From positions 62,001 through 126,000 of the forward strand of contig MDJB01000012.1 in the NCBI GenBank assembly GCA_001752465.1: a stretch of 64,000 bases of DNA, read 5' to 3'. Of this stretch, positions 21,295 to 32,772 are shown piece after piece. The position numbers and the translations under genes were made by a program. The stretch comes from Haemophilus quentini. GTDB lineage: Bacteria > Pseudomonadota > Gammaproteobacteria > Enterobacterales > Pasteurellaceae. The notes beneath the pieces are model-generated. The model was not told where the DNA came from and made no database searches. It saw only the letters and a program-made list of their open reading frames with translations. Position 1 is the first letter of the stretch. Every line of letters starts with the position of its first letter.

Positions 21295-21972
21295 TTATTT
21301 TTGTTGAGGCTGTAATTGTGGATCTTGTCCATACAATGGATGTCTCGGACCATAAAGCAAACAACCATTGCAAGGTCCATTAAGCATATTTCCTGTCGCC
21401 CACGCAGCAACTTTGTACCCTTTATCGGATACATTGTTCGCAATTTGTTTTACTACAGCAGTAATTAGCATTGCGATGGCATTACCGTTGTTATTGCGAT
21501 CTGCATCGTCTGCGTAGCCTGTACCTTCCCATAAGGTTTTACCACTATGTAAATCAACAAGTTTACCACTTACTCTTACTCTAGTAACGCTATCAAATAC
21601 TTGGTAATTCACACCGTAATCATCTACATTAATGTAAAGAACTGCATCAGCACCAAAAATATCACGTAATTTTTGTAGATTTACATTATGGATTTCTTGA
21701 GCCTGTGTTAAACCATTGTGCTTAAAAGTTTCATACACAAGCGCAGGAGGGAAAACATAATACCCCTCTTCCGCTAATGGAGAAATTGTATGTGCCAATA
21801 CAGCAGGAGAACCTTTAACATCATTTGTTGTATCCGTAGGAAGTAATACCAAGATAGAACGTGGTTTACTTTCCTGATAGTTTGTATAGTCATAAGGCGT
21901 TGGTTTCATTGTTGAACAGGCAGAAAGCAAAAGGGTACAAGCTATTACCAAATAGAGAGAGATTTTTTTCAT
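21295..21972 (-). CDS. Lipoprotein of the GNA1162 (DUF799) family
   Basis: This 225-residue putative lipoprotein has a signal peptide and lipobox LLLSACS near residue 19. The body carries family features such as SILVLLPTDTTNDVKGSPAVLAHT cut by strands, FGADAVLYINVDDYG and GKTLWEGTGYADD. GNA1162-type proteins form a compact TolB-N-like fold and travel with CsgG- and DUF4810-type lipoproteins. It is the last gene of a three-gene operon and overlaps the previous one by 4 bases. Function unknown. Confidence 0.85.
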   Translation of the reverse strand: MKKISLYLVIACTLLLSACSTMKPTPYDYTNYQESKPRSILVLLPTDTTNDVKGSPAVLAHTISPLAEEGYYVFPPALVYETFKHNGLTQAQEIHNVNLQKLRDIFGADAVLYINVDDYGVNYQVFDSVTRVRVSGKLVDLHSGKTLWEGTGYADDADRNNNGNAIAMLITAVVKQIANNVSDKGYKVAAWATGNMLNGPCNGCLLYGPRHPLYGQDPQLQPQQK

Positions 21973-22379
21973 TTTTTCGCTCCTTTTTTCACTTTTTTAT
22001 TTCCAGTGCTTTCTGTACTCGTATCCACTTTTTTTCCTTTATTTAACAAGAAGTTAATATATTGAGTTGATTCAGGAAATAAAGTCATTTCTTTTTGATA
22101 GGCTTCTGCCATTTTGCCAGCGTTGCCTAATTGACCATATAAAAGACCAATCTGAGCATACAGTCCAGGTGGTACTTTTTTACCGCTATCAAGTTGAGCA
22201 ATTTCTTCTAATTTTTTAATCTGTTCTTGTGGTTCACCGTCTTGAGTGAGGTATTGGTATACGGAAGTTGGATAGGTATCTCCATTCCAAGTATACAATG
22301 TGTTTTGTTTATTTCCTGATGAACAGGCACTCGCCACAGCAACAGCTGATAAACAAATAAAAAGTTTTAGTTTATTCAT
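21969..22379 (-). CDS. DUF4810 family lipoprotein
   Basis: A 136-residue lipoprotein with signal peptide MNKLKLFICLSAVAVASACSS and lipobox ASAC. It contains a TPR-like helical stretch (residues 65-110, GLYAQIGLLYGQLGNAGKMAEAY split by turns) and a Lys-rich tail. I start at 22379 (MNKLK), since the longer reading would run back into the upstream gene. It sits between the CsgG-like and GNA1162-like genes, as in Neisseria and other proteobacteria. Confidence 0.85.
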   Translation of the reverse strand: MNKLKLFICLSAVAVASACSSGNKQNTLYTWNGDTYPTSVYQYLTQDGEPQEQIKKLEEIAQLDSGKKVPPGLYAQIGLLYGQLGNAGKMAEAYQKEMTLFPESTQYINFLLNKGKKVDTSTESTGNKKVKKGAKK

Positions 22380-22389
22380 AATAAAATCC

Positions 22390-23058
22390 TTAATTTGAAG
22401 GCTTCCATTGACCTGATTCAACACCAGAAACAAGGTTATTTACGGCTTCACGAATAGCTAAATCTAATACTTTACCATTAAGAGTTGAATCATAACCTGC
22501 AGTGCCACCAAAACCTAACACTTCACGGTTTGAAAGATTATATTCACCAGCACCTTGAACAGAATAAACCACCTCTGAAGTTTGAGTATTCACCACATTC
22601 AATGTTACTTTTGCATAAGCCACTTGTTGTTTACCGCGACCTAGAATACCAAATAATTGCTGATCGCCTACTGTTTTACGACCAAATTCAGTCACATCGC
22701 CAGTCACCACATAATTCGCACCTTTTAATTTTTGTTTTTGACCTTTGATTTTTGCTTCTGTTGCTGCTTCTGACATATTAGTGCGATCCAACACACTAAA
22801 ACGACCTGATTGTTGTAAGTGAGACACTAAAATGGTTTTGGCTTGATTACCTAATTGATCTACGCCGTCAGAGAATACGCCATTGTTATAGCTTGAACGA
22901 TTATCAAATTTACCCACAGAAATAGGGGCTTTCACACCGTTATACGCGGTGTTATAGCTCGTTACTTTTTGAACTTCAACAGTACGAGAACCCTCGGTTG
23001 CACAACCAGATAAAGCTAAAACGCTGACAGATAATAAGATTGGATAGAGTTTTTTCAT
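22390..23058 (-). CDS. CsgG-family outer-membrane lipoprotein
   Basis: This 222-residue protein has a signal peptide with lipobox LALSGCA and the CsgG-type core: LVSHLQQSGRFSVLDRTN, KGANYVVTGDVTEFGRK and VVYSVQGAGEYNLSNREVLGFGG across 80-200. Unlike E. coli CsgG it is not near curli genes and is shorter, so an accessory envelope role with its two partner lipoproteins is more likely than curli secretion. Confidence 0.85.
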   Translation of the reverse strand: MKKLYPILLSVSVLALSGCATEGSRTVEVQKVTSYNTAYNGVKAPISVGKFDNRSSYNNGVFSDGVDQLGNQAKTILVSHLQQSGRFSVLDRTNMSEAATEAKIKGQKQKLKGANYVVTGDVTEFGRKTVGDQQLFGILGRGKQQVAYAKVTLNVVNTQTSEVVYSVQGAGEYNLSNREVLGFGGTAGYDSTLNGKVLDLAIREAVNNLVSGVESGQWKPSN

Positions 23059-23089
23059 TACAGAATCCTTATAATATAAAGTGATAAAA

Positions 23090-23115
23090 AAGCTCCTTGA
23101 GTTATCAAGGAGCTT
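23090..23115 (-). terminator. tkt terminator
   Basis: AAGCTCCTTGA (23090-23100) and TCAAGGAGCTT (23105-23115) form a strong stem; on the minus strand it is followed by TTTTTT. It closes the tkt transcript ahead of the CsgG-like operon. Confidence 0.85.
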
Positions 23116-23120
23116 CCATT

Positions 23121-25118
23121 TTAAAGAATTTCTTTCGCTTTCGCTACCACGTTTTCAACAGTGAAACCAAAGAGTTTGAATAATTGATCCGCTGGTGCTG
23201 ATTCACCGAAACTATTCATACCTACTACACGGCCGTTGAATCCAACGTATTTATACCAGAATTCAGAAATACCCGCTTCAATTGCAACACGTTTGGTTAC
23301 AGATGCAGGTAATACGCTTTCACGGTACGTTGCATCTTGTTTATCGAAACGGTTAGTGCTTGGCATAGAAACGACACGTACTTTTTTACCTTCAGCACTT
23401 AATACATCTGCTGCTTTCACTGCTAATTCCACTTCAGAACCTGTCGCGATGAAAATTAATTCTGGTGTACCTTCGCAGTCTTTTAATACATAAGCACCAC
23501 GTTTAACTGCATCTAATTGTGCAGAAGTGCGGTCCATTTGTGCTAAGTTTTGACGAGTAAAGATCAACGCACTTGGGCCATCTTGACGTTCAACCGCTTG
23601 TTGCCATGCGATAGCTGATTCCACTTGATCACATGGACGCCATGTTTCAAGGTTTGGAATTAAGCGTAGTGATGCAGTTTGCTCGACAGGTTGGTGAGTT
23701 GGACCATCTTCACCTAAACCGATAGAGTCGTGAGTATAAACGAATAATGAGCGTTGTTTCATTAATGAAGCCATACGTACTGCGTTGTGTGCATATTCGT
23801 AGAACATTAAGAAGGTTGCGCCGTAAGGAATGAATCCGCCGTGCAAGGCAATACCGTTCATAATGGCAGACATACCAAATTCACGAACACCGTAGTTGAT
23901 GTAGTTACCACCTACGTTTTCATGCGCACGAATAGGTTTAGAACCGCTCCATAACGTTAAGTTGGAGCTTGCTAAGTCTGCTGAACCACCTAAGAATTCA
24001 GGTAACACATGAGCATATGCTTCGATTGCATTTTGTGATGCTTTACGGCTTGCAATACTCGCTGGATTTGCTTGTAATTTTTCAATGAACGCTTTAGATT
24101 CTGCCACCCAGTTTGCTGGTAATTCACTGTTTACACGACGTGTAAATTCTGCGGCAAGTTCTGGATATGCTTTTGCATAAGCAGCAAATTTTTCTTCCCA
24201 AGATTTTTCTGCTGTAGCTCCTTTCTCTTTTGCAGACCATTCAGCATAGTACTCAGCTGGAATTTCAAATGGAGCATATTCCCAGTCAAGCGCTTTACGA
24301 GTTAACGCGATTTCTTCATCGCCTAATGGTGCACCGTGACAATCATGTGATGCAGATTTGTTTGGCGAGCCGAAACCGATGATGGTTTTACAAATAATTA
24401 AAGTCGGTTTTTCTTTTTCTGATTGTGCAAGTACAACAGCCTGACGAATTTGTTCTGCATCGTGGCCATCCACATTACGGATTACTTGCCAGCCATAAGC
24501 CTCAAAGCGTGCAGCGGTATCATCACTGAACCAACCATCTACATGACCATCAATCGAAATGTTGTTGTCATCGTAGAATGCGATTAATTTACCAAGACCT
24601 AAGGTTCCCGCTAAAGAGCAGGCTTCGTGAGAAATCCCTTCCATTAAACAGCCATCACCTAAGAATACATAAGTGTGGTGATCCACGATTTCATGACCTT
24701 CACGGTTAAATTGGCCTGCTAAGGTTTTCTCAGCAATCGCCATCCCCACTGCATTAGTAATACCTTGGCCTAACGGACCCGTTGTGGTTTCAACACCTGG
24801 GGCATAACCATATTCTGGGTGGCCAGGGGTTTTAGAATGTAATTGACGGAATTGTTTTAGATCGTCGATAGAAAGATCATAGCCAGTTAAATGTAAAAGA
24901 CTATAAATCAACATAGAGCCATGGCCGTTAGAAAGCACAAAACGATCTCGGTCAGCCCATTTAGGATTGGTCGGATTGTGTTTTAAAAAGTCACGCCATA
25001 ATACTTCTGCAATATCCGCCATCCCCATTGGTGCACCAGGGTGACCAGATTTAGCTTTTTGCACAGCATCCATTGATAAGAAACGAATTGCATTGGCTAA
25101 TTGTCTACGAGTTGCCAT
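23121..25118 (-). CDS. tkt: Transketolase
   Basis: Transketolase moves two-carbon units in the pentose phosphate pathway using thiamine diphosphate. The 665-residue protein has the TPP motif [13 protein letters not shown] near residue 155, the N-terminal [14 protein letters not shown], and the pyrimidine-domain [18 protein letters not shown] near residue 470. The length and motifs are those of bacterial TktA. It links functionally to the thiamine genes in this window only through its cofactor. Confidence 0.97.
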   Translation of the reverse strand: MATRRQLANAIRFLSMDAVQKAKSGHPGAPMGMADIAEVLWRDFLKHNPTNPKWADRDRFVLSNGHGSMLIYSLLHLTGYDLSIDDLKQFRQLHSKTPGHPEYGYAPGVETTTGPLGQGITNAVGMAIAEKTLAGQFNREGHEIVDHHTYVFLGDGCLMEGISHEACSLAGTLGLGKLIAFYDDNNISIDGHVDGWFSDDTAARFEAYGWQVIRNVDGHDAEQIRQAVVLAQSEKEKPTLIICKTIIGFGSPNKSASHDCHGAPLGDEEIALTRKALDWEYAPFEIPAEYYAEWSAKEKGATAEKSWEEKFAAYAKAYPELAAEFTRRVNSELPANWVAESKAFIEKLQANPASIASRKASQNAIEAYAHVLPEFLGGSADLASSNLTLWSGSKPIRAHENVGGNYINYGVREFGMSAIMNGIALHGGFIPYGATFLMFYEYAHNAVRMASLMKQRSLFVYTHDSIGLGEDGPTHQPVEQTASLRLIPNLETWRPCDQVESAIAWQQAVERQDGPSALIFTRQNLAQMDRTSAQLDAVKRGAYVLKDCEGTPELIFIATGSEVELAVKAADVLSAEGKKVRVVSMPSTNRFDKQDATYRESVLPASVTKRVAIEAGISEFWYKYVGFNGRVVGMNSFGESAPADQLFKLFGFTVENVVAKAKEIL

Positions 25119-25229
25119 TTTGTTCTCCTGTTATAATTCGCTTTGAAAAAATAATCTTGCGCATTCTACCTTATTTCTGAAGGAAATTTAGCAAAAATCC
25201 GCACTCAATTTAATAGTTTGTGACAATAA

Positions 25230-25868
25230 TCAAATTCTACGGCGACGCTGGTGAAAACGAGCGCTACTCGATTTTACGTTCAAATTTACCGCATTTTTTT
25301 TCTCTTTGGGGTTGCGGTAAGTGCGCCGATAGTGACTTAAAAAATAATGAATAGAGCTTGTCATCACTGCGCCAAGTAAAAAGACAATAATAAGCTCACC
25401 ATATAATTGGTGAAAGATTTGATTAATTTTTGATTGGTTAGATTGCGTATATTGGGCATCAATGGTGACACGTAAAAATCCTTTAATGCCGCTTTGCGCG
25501 TAAAGTGGCTCTACAATTTGTTGATTGTTTGCATCGGGTGAATTGCTCATTTCACGACTTTGAGCCAGTAATTTTCCTTCGCCATCATATAAGCTCGCAT
25601 CTAAAATAAAGTCTTCTTTGACTATTTGATCAAGATTATCCGTTAATTGCTCTGTTTTAGCATTGTTTGTAAGTAAAACTGAAAATAAATTGGCTTGCTG
25701 ACGAACCAAAATATGTGAGATGTTCGCCACTTGGTTTACGCTCGCAAATTGTGAGCTCAGCTTAAATTGTTTTACACCAAATAAGATAACGCCAAGTGCA
25801 GTTAGGCTTAGCACAATAATCGTTGCAAGCATGGTTGATTTGATTAGTTTTTCTTTAATTATTTGCAC
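25230..25868 (-). CDS. smp: Smp/AhpA (YtjB) family inner-membrane protein
   Basis: This 212-residue membrane protein has two hydrophobic segments (about 12-31 and 152-172) with a periplasmic sensor-like domain between them and a basic cytosolic tail ending RFHQRRRRI. It is divergent from serB, exactly as ytjB (smp) is in E. coli. Its role is not well defined. An uptake signal lies just inside serB. Confidence 0.85.
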   Translation of the reverse strand: MQIIKEKLIKSTMLATIIVLSLTALGVILFGVKQFKLSSQFASVNQVANISHILVRQQANLFSVLLTNNAKTEQLTDNLDQIVKEDFILDASLYDGEGKLLAQSREMSNSPDANNQQIVEPLYAQSGIKGFLRVTIDAQYTQSNQSKINQIFHQLYGELIIVFLLGAVMTSSIHYFLSHYRRTYRNPKEKKNAVNLNVKSSSARFHQRRRRI

Positions 25869-25924
25869 TTTTTCAACTCACATCGGTTAAAATCTTTCCA
25901 GTTGCCACAATTTACAGGATTTTT

Positions 25925-27378
<1,454 letters not shown>

Positions 27379-27673
27379 TTTTCAAATAAGGTCGAAATGT
27401 TGTCATAGTTTTTTGATAAAACTTGACGTATACCGCTTTCAAGCGTAACATTCGCCCGATTTTTTAACGAGAAGGACACACACTTTGGACAGTCATAGTC
27501 GATACCGAATATCGCTCTAGACGCCCGCCTTTTTATTATCGGCGCGCGTTCGCCGGTAAATTTACCGTTGTTTCGGCATCTCTTAACGAAAACTTTGCGA
27601 TTTTTCACCGCACTTTCGTTTCTTCTTTAATTTGTTCACTGTTAGCTGTTCATAATCCTATAAGGAGTATGAA
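27379..27673 (+). promoter_or_regulatory. Structured leader region upstream of corA
   Basis: This 295-base gap is less AT-rich than other gaps here and holds several small stems: CGCTT-TC-AAGCG (27434-27445), CGATA-CCGAA-TATCG (27500-27514) and the palindrome CGGTAAATTTACCG (27554-27567). An uptake signal lies near 27607. Since corA of Salmonella has a regulated leader, a regulatory leader is plausible here, but I see no known riboswitch consensus. Confidence 0.35.
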
Positions 27674-28621
27674 ATGATCAACGCGTTTGCTATCAATGAT
27701 TCCCGCTTGGTTCGCATTGACGAAGACCAAACTGATCTCAATACTGCCATTTGGCTTGATTTACTTGAGCCAACAGGCGAAGAACGTGAAATGCTACAAG
27801 AAGGCTTAGGCCAGAGCTTAGCATCTTTTCTAGAATTGGAGGATATCGAAGCTTCCGCCCGTTTCTTTGAAGATGAAGATGGTTTACACCTTCACTCATT
27901 TTTTTATTGCGAAGATGAAGACAATTATGCTGATTTAGCTAGCGTCGCTTTTACTATTCGTGATGGTCGTTTATTTACGTTGCGTGATCGCGAGCTACCC
28001 GCATTCCGTTTATATCGTATGCGCTCACGTAGCCAGCGTTTATTAGAATGTAATTCTTATGAAGTTTTACTGGATTTATTTGAAACGAAAATCGAGCAAT
28101 TAGCGGACGTGATTGAAAATGTTTATGCGGATTTGGAAGAGTTGAGTCGCGTTATTTTAAACGGAAAACAAGATGAAGCCTTTGATGAAGCATTAAATAC
28201 ACTCACGGAACAAGAAGATACGAGCTCAAAAGTTCGTTTGTGCTTAATGGATACCCAACGTGCATTAGGTTTCTTGGTTCGCAAAACTCGATTACCAACT
28301 AATCAGTTAGAACAAGCACGGGAAATCTTACGAGATATTGAATCTTTACAGCCGCATAATGAATCCTTGTTCCAAAAAGTAAACTTTTTAATGCAAGCTG
28401 CAATGGGTTACATCAATATTGAACAGAACAAAATTATGAAATTCTTCTCAGTTGTTTCTGTGATGTTCCTTCCTGCAACATTAGTTGCGTCTACCTACGG
28501 TATGAATTTTGATTTTATGCCTGAATTACATTTTAAATATGGGTATCCAATGGCAATTGGGTTAATGATCGCAGCCGCATTGACGCCATATATTTATTTT
28601 AAAAGAAAAGGATGGTTATGA
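27674..28621 (+). CDS. corA: Magnesium/cobalt transport protein CorA
   Basis: CorA is a pentameric inner-membrane Mg2+ channel. The 315-residue protein has a long acidic cytosolic domain and two C-terminal membrane segments with the pore motif YGMNF near residue 276, and the basic end [17 protein letters not shown] precedes the ATG. Its stop overlaps the yggT start. Confidence 0.97.
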   Translation: MINAFAINDSRLVRIDEDQTDLNTAIWLDLLEPTGEEREMLQEGLGQSLASFLELEDIEASARFFEDEDGLHLHSFFYCEDEDNYADLASVAFTIRDGRLFTLRDRELPAFRLYRMRSRSQRLLECNSYEVLLDLFETKIEQLADVIENVYADLEELSRVILNGKQDEAFDEALNTLTEQEDTSSKVRLCLMDTQRALGFLVRKTRLPTNQLEQAREILRDIESLQPHNESLFQKVNFLMQAAMGYINIEQNKIMKFFSVVSVMFLPATLVASTYGMNFDFMPELHFKYGYPMAIGLMIAAALTPYIYFKRKGWL

Positions 28622-29166
28622 TGGAATTATCCCAAACTGCATTATTTATCGGATCAATTATTAATCTTTATGCACTTGTCTTAATCTTACGAGCTTGGTT
28701 ACAGTTTGCTCGGGTGGATTATTACAACCCTGTTTCAACATTTGCAGTAAAAATGACTGATCCAGTATTAAAACCTCTGCGTAAAATTGTGCCTACAGTG
28801 AAAAATATCGATACATCTGCTTTACTGTTAGTATTTATTATCGGTATGTTGAAAGGTATTATTTATTTTGGTTTATCAGTAAATGTACTCTTAGTATTGG
28901 GTGTGTTAACTGTATTGAAAAGCATTGGTTTAGAAATTTTTTATGTGCTTTTTATTGGGGCAGTTTTAAGCTGGTTTAATCGTGGCAATAGCCCTGTGAT
29001 TTATGCGTTTTATCAACTCTCTGAACCACTTTTAAGACCTATCCGTCGATTCTTGCCAACATTTGGCATGATTGATTTTTCCCCTATGGTCGTCGTATTT
29101 ATCTTATTGTTCTTAAATAACCTAATGCTTGATATGTTAGGTGGGCTTTGGATGATTACGGGTTAG
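28618..29166 (+). CDS. yggT: YggT family membrane protein
   Basis: This 182-residue protein has two repeated YggT units, each with two membrane segments and a conserved loop: [18 protein letters not shown] and [17 protein letters not shown]. The family is linked to osmotic stress tolerance and division-site functions, but its activity is unclear. I start at ATG 28618, which overlaps the corA stop (ATGA); ATG at 28612 or 28621 is also possible. Confidence 0.9.
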   Translation: MMELSQTALFIGSIINLYALVLILRAWLQFARVDYYNPVSTFAVKMTDPVLKPLRKIVPTVKNIDTSALLLVFIIGMLKGIIYFGLSVNVLLVLGVLTVLKSIGLEIFYVLFIGAVLSWFNRGNSPVIYAFYQLSEPLLRPIRRFLPTFGMIDFSPMVVVFILLFLNNLMLDMLGGLWMITG

Positions 29167-29195
29167 AGATTAATAGATTATTGAATAATAATTTA

Positions 29196-29906
29196 GGGGC
29201 TGATGTAGATTAGCAAGTGTATCAGTCTATAAAATGAAGATAACTCATTCTAAATTAAAGAAATATATACAAAATAAGCTCCTTTAATTTTTTATATTAG
29301 AAATTACAGCCCGAGCAGAGGCTGATTTACTAGGTATCCAGGCCAATTCAGCAATTTTGTTTTTCCGAAAAATTCCTAAAGTCATTAGCTATCATTTAGC
29401 CCTTGAAGCCGATGAGATTTTTGATGGTCAAATTGAGCTTGGTGAAAGCTATTTTGACGGTCATCGTAAAGGAAAACGAGGTCGAGGAGCCGCAGGAAAA
29501 GTTGCCGTATTCGGTTTGTTAAAGTGACAAGGAAAAGTATTTACTGTGGTGGGAGAAAATACCAAAAAGAGACATTAATGCCTGTTATTGTGAGGAAAAT
29601 CAAGCCTAATAGCTGGGTTTATACCGATATTTATCGAAGCCATGATGCCCTTGATGTGAGCAAATTTCACCACGAACGCATCAATCATTCTGAACTATTT
29701 GCGGTAAAATAAAACCACATAAATGGAATAGAAAATTTCTGGAGTCAGGCGAAGATAATACTCCGAAAATATAATGGAATTGACCGAAAAAACTTTCCAT
29801 CCTTCTTGAAGGAATGTGAATTTGGGTTTAACTTTGGAGTACTAAAAGAACAATTTAAAACATTGAGAAAATAGTGTGGTATTTAGGGCTAATCTACGTC
29901 AGTCTC
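29196..29906 (+). mobile_element. Decayed IS1016-type element (IS1595 family)
   Basis: The ends are inverted: GGGGCTGATGTAGATTAGC (29196-29214) at the left and, as complement of 29888-29906, GAGACTGACGTAGATTAGC at the right (16 of 19 identical). Between them lies a broken transposase. I see no clean 8-base target duplication. The size, about 0.7 kb, is that of IS1016, the element that flanks capsule loci in H. influenzae. Confidence 0.85.
29234..29874 (+). pseudogene. IS1016-type transposase pseudogene
   Basis: Reading from ATG 29234, the frame meets a stop after KLL, continues as EIFDGQIELGESYFDGHRK and GKRGRGAAGKVAVFGLLK, then stops again. A frameshift near 29570 leads to SWVYTDIYRSHDALDVS, another stop, then NHINGIENFWSQAK and the end at 29874. 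These are the DDE transposase landmarks of the IS1016 group. At least three stops and one frameshift make it non-functional. Confidence 0.9.
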
Positions 29907-29999
29907 TTAAATTAGTTATACGGAGGTTAAAGTTTAGCGTACTGGTGAAATTCCTACAATAGCAGGAATTGAATTAAGTGAGCAATTTGGGGTAATGTT

Positions 30000-30221
30000 A
30001 TTCTTTCTTTTGGTAAAGCCATTCGCAAGCTCAGAAAAGAGCAGGGCTTAACGCAAGAACAACTTAAATTTGAAGCGAATATTCAACGTATTGATGTGAG
30101 TAAATTAGAGCTTGGTCAGTAACAACAGTCTTTAACAACAATTTTTAAATTGACGAATGGATTGAAGTGTTCTGCAAGCGAATTAATTCAGCAGTCAGAA
30201 GAAATTAATAGCAAGGGATAG
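30000..30221 (+). pseudogene. Broken XRE-type helix-turn-helix gene
   Basis: The frame reads FGKAIRKLRKEQGLTQEQLKF and then EANIQRIDVSKLELGQ, followed by a TAA at 30120-30122. It continues in the same frame as QQSLTTIFKLTNGLKCSASEL up to a TAG at 30219. This is a small XRE regulator of about 70 residues with an internal nonsense codon and no start codon in place. It lies beside the dead IS, in a 1.1-kb decayed region between yggT and rlmD. Confidence 0.75.
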
Positions 30222-30291
30222 GAATTTGGGGGATTTCCTACCTACCATTGAAATTAATGCTGTTTCGGTGGATTAGAAAGCCCACTCTACG

Positions 30292-31608
30292 TTATTTTGT
30301 AGTGAATAACGTTATCGATTCCAAATGCCCCGTATGAGGGAACATATCTATCACCGCACTTTTTTCAATCTTGTAGCCAAAATCACGTAAAATTTCCGCA
30401 TCACGCACTAATGTTGCAGGATTACAAGACACATATAAAATTTTCTCTGCTTTCAACTCGCACAAGGCATTTAACGCGAAAGCTGCACCACTGCGTGGAG
30501 GATCAAGCAAAATTTTATTGAACGACTGACGTGACCAAGGTTGTTCAACAAAGGATTGGTCAAGATCAGCTTGGAAAAATTCAATATTCTTGATTTGGTT
30601 TCTGACGGCATTTTGCTCCGCTTTTTGTACCATTTCAAAAACACCTTCAATTCCTACCGCACTTTTCACGCGTTTGGCGAGAGGAAGGGTAAAATTTCCC
30701 ATACCGCAAAATAAATCTAACACGCAATCCTGTTGGCTCAATTCAAGCCAATCCAAGGCTGTATTTACCATACGTTCATTTAATGCACTATTTACTTGAA
30801 TAAAATCACGAATATCAAAATGTAATTTTATGCCATCAGAAAATTGATAATAAGGCGCATCGCCATAGTTTTGTTCAATGCCTTCATCGCTTTGTAAAAA
30901 CAACATTAACTTTTCTTGTTCAGCAAATTTGAGCAATAAAGTGTGGTCAATTTCTGCAAGTTTTTTCGTGTAACGTAACAACATTGCAACGCCATTATCA
31001 GCCGCCACAAGTTCAATATGCCCAAGCTGTTTCGGCGCAGAGAATTGTTCTAAAAGTGCGGTTAATTTAGGCAGTAAATAATTAATTGCAGGTTCTGCCA
31101 CTTCGCAAGATTGAACGGTAATTAAATCATTGGTATTTTTCTGACGAAAGCCCATCTCGATTTGTTTTGTGCTTGGGTTAAACCATAAACTCAAACGCAC
31201 ACGACGACGATACGCCCAAGCATCGCCACAAATCATAGGTTGAAATGAAATCGGCTCTGACTGTAATTTACTTAATCGTTTAAACAATGCGGATTCTTTC
31301 GCTTTCCTCTGCATTTCAATAGGAATATGTTGTCCTTGGCAACCACCACAACGCATAAAATAAGCACATTTTGGTGCTAAACGTTCAGGACTTTTTACTA
31401 GCAATTTTTTTGCCGTAGCATGCCCATATTGGCGTTTATTCTCCAGAATACGACATTCCACTTTTTCGTGCGGAAGCGCATTTTCAATAAACCAAGTTTT
31501 ACCATTAATTTTCGCGACGCCTAAACCTTGATAATCTAAATCAAGAATATCCGCCGTAATGGTTTGAACATTGTTTGTTTTTTGCTTTGGAGTATAAAGA
31601 AGAACCAT
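30292..31608 (-). CDS. rlmD: 23S rRNA (uracil-1939-C5) methyltransferase RlmD
   Basis: RlmD methylates U1939 of 23S rRNA. It has an N-terminal TRAM domain (about 12-65), an iron-sulfur cluster site with CAYFMRCGGCQGQ near residue 82, and a C-terminal SAM domain with LDLFCGMGNFTLPL near 295. The catalytic cysteine lies in ILYVSCNPATLVRD near 390. The start overlaps the recO stop by one base (TAATG). It is last in the oapA-oapB-recO-rlmD run. Confidence 0.96.
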   Translation of the reverse strand: MVLLYTPKQKTNNVQTITADILDLDYQGLGVAKINGKTWFIENALPHEKVECRILENKRQYGHATAKKLLVKSPERLAPKCAYFMRCGGCQGQHIPIEMQRKAKESALFKRLSKLQSEPISFQPMICGDAWAYRRRVRLSLWFNPSTKQIEMGFRQKNTNDLITVQSCEVAEPAINYLLPKLTALLEQFSAPKQLGHIELVAADNGVAMLLRYTKKLAEIDHTLLLKFAEQEKLMLFLQSDEGIEQNYGDAPYYQFSDGIKLHFDIRDFIQVNSALNERMVNTALDWLELSQQDCVLDLFCGMGNFTLPLAKRVKSAVGIEGVFEMVQKAEQNAVRNQIKNIEFFQADLDQSFVEQPWSRQSFNKILLDPPRSGAAFALNALCELKAEKILYVSCNPATLVRDAEILRDFGYKIEKSAVIDMFPHTGHLESITLFTTK

Positions 31609-32318
31609 TATTTTAGAAGTAAAATATTTTGAGTGAATAATTCCCGGCTTTTCAACGATTTATCGCCAAGATAAGGTTTCAACGCAATACGAGTAAAACG
31701 TTTTGCCGCTTGACGTACCGCCTCATCGGAAAAATCAAGGGCTTCAAAGGCTAATAAATCTCTTCCGTAAAAGGTGAGATTATCTTTCACTAAGGAAGCA
31801 ATAAAACCTTTTTCCTCACGATAACGATATGTCATTGTACAATCGACTGGTTCGCCAGACCCTGCACAATGCAGAAAATCCACGCCGTAACCGAGAATTT
31901 GTAAAAGTTGAAATTCAAAAAGACGCAACGTTGGCTCAACATTGGGTTTAGTTGCCAAGTCCGTTAAGCATTTTAAATAATGTTGAAACAGCGAAGGATT
32001 CGGCGTTTCAGGCTCAATGACACGAGTCAATAACTCATTCACATAAAAACCGCTATAAAGTGCGGTTTGTTGTAAAGGAAGTGTAATTGCGGCTGGTTCT
32101 GCTTTAGTGAGGGTTTTCAATGAGCTTTTTCCCGTCCAACGCAACAATAAAGGTGTGAAAGGCTGCAAAACCGACTTCCAAGATGAACGCTTTGATCGTG
32201 CGCCCTTGGCGATCACGGTTAGGCGACCACTTTCTTCAGTAAACAAATCGACTAAAAGACTCGTTTCACTATAAGGGCGACGATGAAGAATAAAGCCACG
32301 TTGGAGTTCGGTTTGCAC
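31608..32318 (-). CDS. recO: DNA repair protein RecO
   Basis: RecO anneals DNA and helps load RecA with RecR. The 236-residue protein has the N-terminal OB fold ([20 protein letters not shown], then [15 protein letters not shown]) and a C-terminal helical domain. It starts 2 bases after the oapB stop, so the genes are tightly linked. The link of a repair gene to opacity genes is a known Haemophilus arrangement. Confidence 0.95.
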   Translation of the reverse strand: MQTELQRGFILHRRPYSETSLLVDLFTEESGRLTVIAKGARSKRSSWKSVLQPFTPLLLRWTGKSSLKTLTKAEPAAITLPLQQTALYSGFYVNELLTRVIEPETPNPSLFQHYLKCLTDLATKPNVEPTLRLFEFQLLQILGYGVDFLHCAGSGEPVDCTMTYRYREEKGFIASLVKDNLTFYGRDLLAFEALDFSDEAVRQAAKRFTRIALKPYLGDKSLKSRELFTQNILLLK

Positions 32319-32320
32319 AA

Positions 32321-32725
32321 TTAATTACCGGATAAACGCTCTACGGGTTGTAATACACATTGTTCCGCTAAAACTTCACCTAAATTGGTTTTTAGCACAC
32401 TGAAATCCTCGCGCTCTTGCCATGTCCAACGAATATTGCCGTAATTTTTACCGCGCTCAGAAATCATTAATGTCAATTTTTCTGACATAGAATTGAAAGT
32501 CACCGTAATGTGATGCAATGATTTTTTACGTTTTTTTTGAGTGGAATGAACCACACGAACTTGCTTATCATCTTTACATAAATAAACTTTAGCTTCACTT
32601 TTTTGCAAAGCTTTATCTACTTTTTCCACCTGCATCTTTTGCGGCTCTGGCTTCTTTGGTAAATTACTTTGAGCACAACCGGCCAAGCAAAGTGCGGTTA
32701 AAATTAGAAACGTTTTTTTAAACAT
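32321..32725 (-). CDS. oapB: Opacity-associated protein B, lipoprotein
   Basis: This 134-residue lipoprotein ([19 protein letters not shown], lipobox LAGC) lies between oapA and recO. That is the place of oapB, a gene found together with oapA in H. influenzae colony-opacity studies. The C-terminal half ([13 protein letters not shown] ... ITVTFNS ... RWTWQE ... LAEQC) resembles the layout of MliC-type lysozyme inhibitors: a Cys pair and a beta-rich core. That resemblance is an inference by eye. Confidence 0.8.
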   Translation of the reverse strand: MFKKTFLILTALCLAGCAQSNLPKKPEPQKMQVEKVDKALQKSEAKVYLCKDDKQVRVVHSTQKKRKKSLHHITVTFNSMSEKLTLMISERGKNYGNIRWTWQEREDFSVLKTNLGEVLAEQCVLQPVERLSGN

Positions 32726-32772
32726 AAAATCCTACTTGAAAAAGAAAAATGGGCGATTGCTCGCCCTAAAAA

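Noticed and set aside
29524..29712. Separate small gene of 62 residues
   Set aside because: It is an internal piece of the IS1016-type transposase pseudogene (SWVYTDIYRSHDALDVS).
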